Assembly (NCBI RefSeq): GCF_019112545.1
Contig: NW_025064887.1
Coordinates: 1,404,193-1,468,192, forward strand
Direction of reading: 5' to 3'
Length of the DNA: 64,000 bases
From: Guyanagaster necrorhizus
Taxonomy: Eukaryota; Basidiomycota; Agaricomycetes; Agaricales; Physalacriaceae
The notes under the pieces were generated by a model. The model did not search any database. It had not been told where the DNA came from and saw only the letters and a program-made list of their open reading frames with translations. Below are positions 49,521-58,641 of the stretch, in pieces (within the stretch, counting starts at the first letter, position 1; the number at the start of each line of letters is the position of its first letter). The position numbers and the translations under genes were made by a program.

Positions 49521-52500
49521 TTAATTAAGGGATAAATCGTAGTCATGTATGGTGTTGTCAGCGTTTATGTATTTTTCGTTAATCCACTGGTTCGATTCTG
49601 GACTGTAACCCTTCCAACTGATGAGATAGTCGACCGTAGTGGTCATTCCGCCTCCACAGGCTTTGACCTTCCGGAGTCTGTGGTTTAGGACTTGCTCTAT
49701 TTCATAGTGCTCCTTGTTGTCAATTAAATCAGGAGGTGGTGGAGGAGGCCATTCCTGGTTAGGGAAGGCTGGTGCTATATATGGGGTTAGGAGGGATTCA
49801 TTGAAGACGTCATGAATTTTCCATCCCAGTGGCAATTTTAGTTTATAAGCGGATGCGCCAATTTTTGCCACGATAGGGAAGAGGCCTGTGCGCTTGTCGG
49901 CAAGTTTTCGTTTAGGTCTGGGGAGATGGAGATTCGTTGTATCCAGCCAAACTTTGTCATTGGTCTGGTATACATGCACCAGACGGTGGTGTTTGTCAAA
50001 CTGTTTCTTCATAGTGTCTGCAGTTTTTTCTAGTGCAGTCTTGGTTTCGGCATGGATTTTCTCCATTGTTGTGGCAAATAGCATGGATGCAGGAGTTGTT
50101 GTTTTGTGGCAGAGCGTTTGAGTGACATGTGGATGTCGGCCATAGTTAACGAAGAAGGGTGTCAAGCCTGTTGCAGAATGGACCCTGTTATTATGTTGAA
50201 AGGCTGCGAGTGTGAGCCATTCGACCCAATCATCCTGTCGATAATTGATAAATAGACAGAGATATTTCTCGACTTCTTGGTTTGCCTGCTCGGTCTGTCC
50301 GTCGGTCTGTGGATGGTAGGCTGTGGATGTGTTTTGTTTTATCTGCAATAATTTGTATAGGTCGTCGAGGAATTTTGAGACGAATTGCGGTCCTCGGTCC
50401 AAAATGACCACTTGTGGCATCCTGTATTTGGCATATACTTCATCACACAGTATTTTTGCCTATCCCTCCGAGGTTAATTCCATAGAACATGTGACTGGGA
50501 TGATCGCCTTGGAGAACCGATCAACTATGACAAGGATCACGTCATAGCCATTGCAATTGGATAGTCCTGTGACCATGTCTACAGAGATATGGGTCCATGG
50601 TTGTGATGGTACTTTGTTCGGGTGTAGGGGCGCTGACCATGGTTGTGTCGATGCTTTCCCCCTTTGGCATGTTTCGCAGGCTCTGACATACGATGTGATG
50701 TCACTGCTGAGTTTGGGCCACCAATAATTTCGCAGGATGAGTTCTTTGGTTTTAGCAATGCTGGGGTGCCCTGCCATGGCATGGTCGTGGCAGGTTGCAA
50801 TGATTTCTCCCTGTAGGTGCTGAACTCATGGGATATAGATCCTTCCATCATAGCGGATCATTCTGTCTTCTTTCGTCATCCCTCGTTCATGGTTTAGGGA
50901 GGCAGCAATCCGTTGATCCCACTGACGTATGTCCTGTGTAGCGCTTTTGATGCACTCATGTATTTCCTCCTCCATTGGCATGATTAGTGCTTGAAAGTGT
51001 TCGGGGCATAGGATGGTAATTCCAACATTATCGTTTCCCCCCTGGTCGTGGTCTGCATGGCGGGACAGGAGGTCAGCTTTCTTGTTAGTGACTCTGGCTT
51101 TATGGTGAAGTGTGTACTGGTATTGGGCGAGTTCGGTGACCCATCGGGCTTGACGATGGTTCAGCTTCTGGGGTTGTCGGAAGTACCTAAGATTCTGGTG
51201 GTCCGTCCAGATTTCGAAGGTGTTGGTTGCCCCAATTAGATAATGTCACCACTCTTCGAGGGCAAGCATTATCATGAGTAACTCCTTGTCATAAATTTCG
51301 TAGTTCCTCTCGGTCATGGTTAATGCCTTTGACAGGAAGGCGATGGGGTGCCATTTCCCATCCTGCTCCTGTGATAATATGGCACCTATGGCTCCTTCAC
51401 TGGGATCGGCTTCTACTTGGAATCTCCCTTCTTGGGATGGTATGGCGAGTATGACATCTTTCACTAGCCATTGTTTTAGATCTTGAAAGGCAAGTTGTTG
51501 AGGGGTTCCCCATTCCCAAGGGGCGTTACCTGTGAGTTGTGTCATGGGATGAACAATCTTGCTGTAGTCCCATATGAATCGCCTATAAAAGTTAGTGAAA
51601 CCAAGAAAGGATTGTAACTCCTTTTTCTTGGTGGGGGTCAGCCAGTCTACTACCCCCGCAACCTTTATTGGATCCATGCGAATGCTTCCCTTGCTAATGA
51701 TTACTCCGAGGTACTCAGTCTCTAGTACCTCGAATTCGCATTTCTCTGCCTTGAGAAATAGTTTGTGCTTCCTCATAAGGGTGAGTACCCATCGGACTAG
51801 AGTGCGGTGTTCTTCTTTTGTCTTGGACATGATGAGGATATCATCGAGGTAGATGGTTACCTTTCCAGTGGCAATGAGGTCTTTGAATATATCATTCATC
51901 ATCCACTGGAAGGTAGCAGGGGAGTTGGTCAAACCGAAGAACATTATGGTGGGTTCGAACAATCCTCGATTGGTTCTGAACGCAACCTTCCATTCATCTC
52001 CTTCCTTGATTCGAACGTTATTATATCCCCAACGGACGTCGAGTTTAGTGTAGTACTTGGCTCCTCAAAGTTTGTCCATTAGCTCCGAAATCAGCGGTAG
52101 TGGATATCGGTTCTTGATGGTCATTTCATTTAATTTACGATAGTCCTGTACAGGGCGAAGTTTGCCGTCTTTCTTCTTTACAAAGAAGAAAGGGGAGGCC
52201 ATGGGGGACTTCGATGGTCGGATGCATCCGGAGGATAGGTTCTCGTCCAGGAACTTGTCGAGTTCCTGTTGTTCCTGGTTTCTGAGAGAATAGGTTTTAC
52301 AATCGAGGTTTGCATTGGCATTGGGGATTAATTTGATTGCATGATCCCAGGGCTTTGGGAGTGGAAGCTCGTCGAAACTTTCTTTTTCAAAGAGGTCCCG
52401 ATAATTGCGCACCCATTCTGATACCATTTCTTCGAAGGTCCTCTCCTTTTCTCCTTCGTGAGCCTTGGCTGCCAAATTATTGGCATGATGCACCGCCTGG

Positions 52501-53558
52501 ATATGAATTTCCTCTTGTAGGTCGACAGCTAGAATGGTCTCGCCATCTTCCATCTCCTCATCCCATCTGTCCTCTGGGTCCTCATCAGGTAGCTCGTATG
52601 GGATCTTCCGACATCAACATCATGCAAATGTGAGTCTCCCAGTCTTCCAGTTGATGAGCGGGTTGTGCTGGATAAGCCAGTCATGTCCCAGGAACAACTC
52701 CTTGTTCCCGAGATCCGTTACGGCTAGATCAATCCTTTCAGAGTGATCTCCGATGGTTAGTCTAAGCTCGACAAATTCCGTGATCGACCTGGCCTGGTTT
52801 TTTGTTCCGTCAGCATTGTATACCGGTATGGGGGCAGCAGTGGATCTGGTGGAAAGGTTGTGCTGACGGATGAAGCTTCGATTGATGGAGCTACTGGTGC
52901 AACCACTATCGATCAGGGCACTGACCAAATGGGTGGTTCGGTTAGTTAGGGTTTTGATCTGAGCCTTGGTCGTCAGATCCCTCCCAGGGGTCTTAGTTCA
53001 CCTGACGAATTTTGGTGGACCCTTCAGCTCGTCTAGCCACTCCAAGGCTCAGCTTCGTTCAGCCTCTTGTAATCCGTTTACGACATCCATGGTAGCTTCC
53101 TTTGCTCTGGCCCGGTGTATCCATCCACATAGCACAGCTTCTGCTGTGCTGTCGTCTATTGCTTCTCTGATGGCTCTCCATGTCCATTTGGTTTCAAATG
53201 GTTTGAGCCATTGTTTGGGGCTCTCTGCCCCCATTCGGCCCACAGGCGCTTGAGTTTTTCCTTTCGACTCTTTCAGGTGTGCGTGATCAACTGGTATATT
53301 CGAATGCACGTATATTACTACAGAAGTATCGTAAGTCCGTCCAGCGGTTGAGACAGGCACACCATTAGATTCCTTGGCCAATACAGTGGAGTCGTTCACT
53401 GATTGGCCCCGTCTTTTACCTCCTCGATCTTCGTCTCCTTCCCAAGCTCTTTGTCTTCTCTTTGTAACTCGGCTATCTGCGCTTGTATGTCTTCCCGAGT
53501 TCTCTTCTTCTTGGGGCAGTCCTTGGCCATATGCCCTTTCTGACCGCATGTGAAGCAC
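49521..53558 (-). pseudogene. E7 pol: protease, RT, RNase H, integrase, chromodomain
   Basis: One frame from the overlap with gag to TAA at 49521. Protease: ALIDSGCTSSSIN near 52880-52920. RT: SPFFFVKKKDGKLRPVQDY near 52150-52205 and YLDDILIMSK with the catalytic DD at 51840-51845. RNase H: VEADPSEGAIG near 51410 and YDKELLMIML near 51280. Integrase: HX4HX29CX2C zinc region near 50660-50790; catalytic Asp at 50577-50579 and 50397-50399, Glu at 50289-50291, a D-35-E spacing. Chromodomain: YEIEQVL to SWKGYSPESNQWINEKYI, near 49530-49710. In chromoviruses that last domain steers integration to heterochromatin. It lies in the -1 frame relative to gag. Stops: TGA at 53049, 52998, 52620, 52614, 52065, 51246 and 50826; TAG at 50460. 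Confidence 0.93.
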
Positions 53559-55285
53559 TTTCCTTCTTTCTTTAGGCGGTCTATGTCCATGGGTTTTCCT
53601 GCTCTAGTGTATGTCGTTCCAATCCCCGTCTTCTGGCTTCCATAGCTGGGCATCTGAGAAGGCCCCAATGATTTCCTGGCAGTTTGCCCTGGTTTGGTCG
53701 GGGTTGGCAGGGTCGGCTTCTTGGAGTATTCCTGTAGCATCGTTGCCTCCGCTTTCTGCCTTTGTCGCTCCTTGTACATCTCGACGATTCGTTCTTTCCA
53801 CTCGTCATATCCCACTGGCATCAGCATTTTGACACCCATGGCTGAGATCATCGTGAGGTACAAGGAGGGGACCCCTCGCTTGAGCACCTCCACCATTCTT
53901 CTGTCATTTGCAGTGTCCTCCCTGATTCCGGTGAGCTTGGCAAGTCGCTCCAGCTCATCGAAGTAGTCCGTGGCTGCCTTATCTCCCATCTTGTACTCCT
54001 TGATCTTTTGTTTGTGTACCTCTTGTACTGCAGGGTTGATGAATTTGTTGTTTAGCATTCGTTTGAATACCGGCCACGAGGGATATCGGTAGTGTTCCCT
54101 AGTGGTGGATCAGAAGTTCGGGGAAATCAGGATCCACCATGTTTTGGCCTTATCCTCCAAGTACGAAGTAGCAAATGCGACTTTGTTCATGTCGGTGCCA
54201 ATGTACCCAATATAGACTTCAAAATATTGTTCGCAGTCTACCAGGAATTGGTCGATGTCGTCAGAGGCCCCCTTAAAGGGGTGGGGTTTTCGGAGGAGAT
54301 CGGGGTGGCATTGTAGGACGTTAGCGTTGGACGGGAGTGAGCCCATTGGGTTGGGCCAGCCATCGAACGGTGGTTGCTTCCATTCGGCGGGTGGTCTGGA
54401 GAAGGAGTGTAGCGAGTTGTCGTCGGCAACTGGGCTCCCCTTTGGGTCAGTTATTCAGATAATTACTCCATCCTGTACTGTAAACCTGAGGCGGACCGCC
54501 TCAGGGTCATCTCGGACGGGATCCTTCCCACTTGATTCTGCCTGGTCTGGGGGCGGTTGCCCGCCGAGAAGTCAGCTTCCCCTGCCGGTCCAGGGGTTCT
54601 GAGCTTTGGTGGTCTGCCATGCCGGCCGATTTCTGGTTTGGGCGAGCCGTGAGGCCATACTTTGGATTGACGGATTGTTGTCGGCCCAGCTTCGGATTGA
54701 GGGGGCGATATAAACTGCTCGTTTCAGTGGAACAGGGGGGGTATGTGGCATTGGTGCCGGTGCCCTTAGTTTGTCGGGGGGTTGATATGGGGGTATCAGC
54801 ACAAGCAGGTCTTCCGGATGCCATCGGCCATACTCCTTCCATGTGTATTCTGTTGCGGCATACTGCAAAATTCTTTTCTTTTCAGTTTCTTCCACATACC
54901 GATATTCCAGTCCTAAAGACATTGCTTGCCAGTGTACGTCTTGCCATAAAAAGTTCCTTCCCTGCTCATACAATCCCTGGTACTCCCTGTTCCTTGCTCT
55001 TTCTATCTCTTCCCTCAGTGCTTCTTCGTCAGTGTCCTCTCCTGCTCGTTCCAGTCGCTGTCGGTATGGATCATCACTGTCCTCGTTGTCCTCCTTGTCG
55101 CCCTCGTCCCCGCTGTCCCCTTTCTTGAGGAGGGAACGGACAGGCTGGTCATAGATGGATGGCATGACTGGACAAAGGGTTGTTGGAGACCCTTCCATTG
55201 ATTTGGGTGCTTGGCCCGGCAGCCTCGTGGTCGCTAGTGTGGGTGATGGGAGGGCTTCTGAGTCGGCTGTAATGCGTTCCTCCAT
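53396..55285 (-). pseudogene. E7 ORF2 (gag)
   Basis: About 629 codons from ATG 55285; an upstream ATG at 55630 would extend it if the TGA at 55292 is a decayed Arg codon. N-terminal acidic segment (GDSGDEGDKEDNEDSDDPY near 55070-55130), helical Glu/Arg-rich part (EEALREEIERARNREYQGLYE), then capsid-like region (DDIDQFLVDCEQYFEVY near 54200-54260; ATDYFDELERLAKL near 53935-53975). CCHC zinc knuckle CFTCGQKGHMAKDC at 53516-53557. The basic tail ends at TGA 53396. Three TGA stops interrupt it (54572, 54455, 54110). The family role is particle assembly and RNA packaging. A roughly 300-residue extension before the capsid is unusual for gag. Confidence 0.9.
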
Positions 55286-56639
55286 GCACTCTCATCTCCT
55301 CCAGTTCTCGGCTATAGAGGCTGAAGTGTCATTGGAACTCGGGATTAAGGAACTGTCGAGTGACCCTGCTATCCAGGAATCACTGGAGAGCCCTGTCGAA
55401 GACGTGGGCATTATCGGGTACTCGGAGCCCATAGGCTCTGAGTATGGAGTCGGCATCTGAGGAGATGGTGTCGGTGCGGGCAGGGTACTTGGGGGTGGGA
55501 GGTCGAGGTCTCCTCGCCCCCCCTCATCGGATGGCCTCGTCTCGGCTGATAATGCTGGCGGGTCCTGTCCAGGGGTCGCTTTCTGAGTCGGGCTCCCTGA
55601 AGGGGGACCCTGAGTCGGTGCAGAGCTCATACTCCCTAGGGGAAGCTGACCCTATCCTTTCAGCCTCCTCTCTTCTTCTGCGTGCCCTTCCTTGCCTGTC
55701 GTATTCTGTGGCCTCGTACTGCTCTCAGGCCTCTTCTTGTACATAATCGGCGAGCTCTTCCTGGGTTCGCCTGATTTCTTCTTCTCTGTCCTGGTTCTGC
55801 TGCTGCTGCTGTACTGCCTCATCATAGTTGAAGGGGACAGTAAGGTCTCAGTCCAGGAATATGTGGTGTATAATTCTGTCTCGTGTGGCCCTTCCCCTTT
55901 CACTGGCAGTTCCGACCTCGGGCTCGCTTTTCATGTGGAGGTGCCAGTAGGGGTCTCCTGCTGCAGAGATGGCAATCTCTGCGTTTGCATAGTCGGGGTG
56001 AATGGTCCTTCCATATGGGTCATCAACCCTCAGCCTGCTGACGGACTGGCTGAAACTGGAGTTTGGCTTGGTGGGGGTCTTGGGGGGGTTTTGGGAGGAG
56101 TCGGGGCTTTTGTGGGATCTCACAGCCATCCGAGCAGCATCAAGGGAGTCCCAAGCATGGTTTCCAATCCCTGAGGGAATTGGGGAGGCGGTATGCTCAG
56201 AGGGGGCGATTGGATCAATGTGGTCGGGGACCTCTGTGGGCTCCTGAGTGACGTTCATCGTCCATGGGTTCCGGAACCCTGTGAGAGCAGGGTGGCGGTC
56301 TCGGCTGCCTCGTCGAGGGGGGTACTGAGGTCTTTCCTCCTCATGAAGGCTCCCCTGATCCGGGTCATTAGTCCTGGTTTCTGATAGGGGTCCTCCTTGT
56401 GGGAAGAAGGACGTTCTGATGGAGGGGGGGATGTCATAGAAAGGGAGGTCAGGGGTTACGTTTCATAGGATTTGTTGGATCTGCTGGAACGCTTGATAGT
56501 GCCTGACTATCCAAGCTGTTACTGATTGTCGTCTGCAGCAGAGGGTGATGATAGCGAGAAGTCCGAGTAAGGTTCCAATAATGGAAGCAATAAGCTCGAA
56601 GAAGTCATGATTCAGGTCGGCGGTGGTTGCTGATGGCAT
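55149..56639 (-). pseudogene. E7 ORF1: membrane-anchored protein of unknown function
   Basis: About 496 codons from the conserved ATG (56637-56639) to TGA at 55149. Residues 16-33 form one hydrophobic helix (LIASIIGTLLGLLAIITL), followed by a Cys-Cys-Arg-Arg edge. The middle is Pro/Ser-rich and polar. The most conserved motif is DSLDAARMA (residues 164-172). A Gln-run and Glu/Arg-rich segment (about residues 265-310) could be coiled coil. The C-terminal part has DADSILRAYGLRVPDNAH. Six internal stops, all TGA (56463, 55848, 55725, 55524, 55380, 55329). I do not recognise the family. It is not at the position of an env gene (after pol), and a short N-terminal helix argues for membrane tethering rather than a fusion protein. 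Confidence 0.8.
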
Positions 56640-56681
56640 TCGGTTTCTCAGCACAATTGGGCTTGAGAAAGGGAAGGTAGA

Positions 56682-56694
56682 AGCTTCGAGCTAA
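56682..56694 (-). promoter_or_regulatory. E7 primer-binding site (self-priming type)
   Basis: The minus strand reads TTAGCTCGAAGCT one base inside the 5' LTR. It does not start with the TGG expected of a tRNA 3' end complement. It is the exact 13-nt reverse complement of AGCTTCGAGCTAA at 56845-56857 in the same LTR, where transcription is expected to start. Tf1/sushi elements prime reverse transcription by folding the mRNA 5' end onto such a site. Confidence 0.82.
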
Positions 56695-56695
56695 T

Positions 56696-57139
56696 TGTTA
56701 GGCCCAAGCATCATGTGGATAAATACACATGATAAACAGGTGTTCCTTCACACTTCGAGGAATCATCTGAATCCACTAAGGTATATTTGTATGTAGTGAC
56801 TCAAGGTCAGACGTTGACTCGAGGTAGAATGGTGTGTATAAACTTTAGCTCGAAGCTGGGGTATTCCAGCGAGAGCGTTGGTCCTTATATACTATACTGT
56901 CGTGTCCTAATTATACTACTACTTATTATGTGTGTCTGTATCCATAGTGCTCATTGTCCTCAAGCATCGTTACCATACATAAAAGGGTGGTTGTGCATCA
57001 TCAGGCTTGTCTGTTGTATTAATCTGATGGGCAGTTTAGTTGTGCTGACTAAGCTTCCCAGAGTCTTTGTGCCTTCTGACTAAGCATGAATAGGGGTATC
57101 AAGGGAAATAAACAAGAGAAAAGGGGAAAAATCGTAACA
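56696..57139 (-). repeat. 5' LTR of E7
   Basis: It is 444 bp, TGTTAGGCCCAAGCA to AATCGTAACA. If transcription starts at 56857, U3 is about 282 bp and R plus U5 about 162 bp. Confidence 0.96.
56857..56891 (-). promoter_or_regulatory. E7 LTR core promoter: TATA box and inferred start
   Basis: TATATAA on the minus strand at 56885-56891. The A that begins AGCTTCGAGCTAA is at 56857, 28 nt past the box, the usual TATA-to-start distance. The start is inferred from this spacing and from self-priming logic. Confidence 0.65.
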
Positions 57140-57144
57140 AAAAC

Positions 57145-57680
57145 TTGCAGGAATTTGGAATGATATAACCAATGATGGAAGAATGGTCAAGGCCCTCAAA
57201 CAAGGAGCACCCCCTTCTTACATTAAAATGATCTCTGATATTGGGAAATTCATCCTGAAGGGCTATGATAAATGAAAGGAACAGATTATTGAGATGCACA
57301 AGAAACAGCAGAGACAGAAGGTGGAGCAGACAAACCTACAAGAGTACTGGAAGCCAACCTTGCCTCAGACCTCAAAACCTGACAACTAGACCAGCTCTAA
57401 ATCTAATACATTGACAACAACTGCTGCCTCATACAGAACACAGAAGACTGAAACTGGTACTATGTATACTAGTGCCAGCAAGCCGATAGACATAGACCAC
57501 TTGAAGAAGGAGGACAAATGTTTCAACTGTGATCAAAAGAGCCACATGTTGAGGGACTGCCTGAAGAAGAAGAGGATACAGGAAGATATCTGAGTGAAAA
57601 TTGCCAAGCTACAGAAGGAAGCCAAAAAGCTTGGCACAGAGACTAAGATAGAGAAAGTAAAAGACAGGGCTGACTAGTGA
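57145..57680 (+). pseudogene. E4 ORF2 (gag), last part
   Basis: It continues E4 gag after E7: DDGRMVKALKQGAPPSYIKM-type sequence near 57170-57230, the zinc knuckle CFNCDQKSHMLRDC near 57520-57565 and a Lys-rich tail. The usual CAG-TGA end is TAG-TGA here (57675-57680), so two stops are adjacent. Confidence 0.85.
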
Positions 57681-58139
57681 GCAATTCCACTAGATTGGCC
57701 AAAGGACTTCATAGTGTGCAACAAACAGCTGCTGGATGGACTGATAGTACCTCCATAGTTACCTCTATATCTAAACTATCTATACATTTGAATATACTCA
57801 GATCATCCACTATCATGCACACATCAAAAGAATTGCCTAATAATAAAACTCAAATGCCTTCAGGCTAAACAGGAGGAGAGGCCCCTACCAGATGGCTCAA
57901 GCCATTTGACACTAAGTGGACCTGGAGAGCCATCAAGAATACCTGATCAGAAGAAGAAGCCAAAGCAGTGCTCAAGAATTGGGTATATAAGACTTAGGCT
58001 GAAGAAGTAATAGACAAAATAGTTGAGGGCATGAGAAGGATGGAATGCTGCCAAGCTTTAGAATGGTTTGATGAACTTCAGGGGCCCAAGAGATATGTCA
58101 GGAGGACTAAAACCCCAGGCCATGATCTGACAATCAAAA
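57681..58139 (+). pseudogene. E4 pol, N-terminal linker only
   Basis: Linker between gag and protease: LSIHLNI near 57775, QMPSG near 57855, WLKPFDTKWTWRAIKN near 57895-57935, then TVKM-type sequence before protease. It is cut at 58140 by E8's LTR (left flank CAAAA), just before the DSGC motif would appear. Confidence 0.8.
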
Positions 58140-58584
58140 TGTTATAATTTTTCTCCTTTACTTATTTTCTATGACTGAACTCCTATTTATGCTTAGTCAA
58201 GGCATCTAATTAAGTGCTTAAGACTGTGGGACAGGCTTAGTCAGCACAACAAGCCTGTTTGGTCATTGTCTTTCAATGCATAATAGACCTTTTGTATATA
58301 GTAGCAATGCCCAAAGACAATGGGCACAAAGGACTCAACAACATACAATAGAAAAGTAGTATAATTAACTCCATCTGTACAGTATGTAAGATGGCTCACT
58401 CTTGCTGGTAAAATCCAGCTTCAAGCTAAAGTTTATCTTCACACTATTACACTCTTGAGCCAGTCTTAAGGCCTTGATCACATAAACAATCATATTCACA
58501 TCAGTGAACTCTGATAGATTACTTGAACACAAAATAACATCAGTTTATCACATGGATATCATCATATGCAACTTGGGTCTAACA
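58140..58584 (+). repeat. 5' LTR of E8, with primer site
   Basis: It is 445 bp, TGTTATAATTTTTCTCC to GGGTCTAACA. The R-start AGCTTCAAGCTAA (58417-58429) is an exact reverse complement of the primer site TTAGCTTGAAGCT (58586-58598). The TATA box has decayed to TATGTAAG. Confidence 0.92.
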
Positions 58585-58641
58585 ATTAGCTTGAAGCTTT
58601 CTCCTCTCTTTCCTCATGCACTATAGTGTGAAGGAAACTGA

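Larger units (their letters stand above)
49044..57139 (-). mobile_element. E7: youngest complete Tf1/sushi-like chromovirus
   Basis: It is 8,096 bp, flanked by a perfect 5-bp duplication AAAAC (49039-49043 and 57140-57144). Both LTRs are 444 bp and differ by about 23 sites, all transitions. CpG is common throughout, unlike every other copy. ORF1, ORF2 and pol are readable end to end, with 17 in-frame stops (16 TGA, one TAG) and no frameshift seen inside any of the three. It inserted in E4 gag. It is still disabled in this sequence. Confidence 0.96.
29829..58139 (+). mobile_element. E4: plus-strand element split by E5 and E7, then by E8
   Basis: The visible parts are 29829-30806 (LTR and start of ORF1), 46885-49043 (rest of ORF1 and most of gag) and 57145-58139 (end of gag and start of pol). 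At 58140 E8 interrupts the protease region. The parts are collinear once insertions and 5-bp duplications are removed. The left flank CTTCT (29824-29828) should recur at its right end outside the window. Confidence 0.88.

Noticed and set aside
54532..55128. A 198-codon plus-strand open frame opposite E7 gag
   Set aside because: It is antisense to the gag N-terminal region, has no recognisable domain, and E7's coding strand explains the sequence.
55149..56639. ORF1 as a retroviral-type envelope protein
   Set aside because: It lies upstream of gag, has a short N-terminal helix and no signal peptide plus C-terminal anchor pattern. Nothing visible supports a fusion or receptor function.
56660..56700. 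A tRNA-complementary primer site
   Set aside because: No TGG follows the LTR end in any copy; the bases there match the LTR's own R-start instead.
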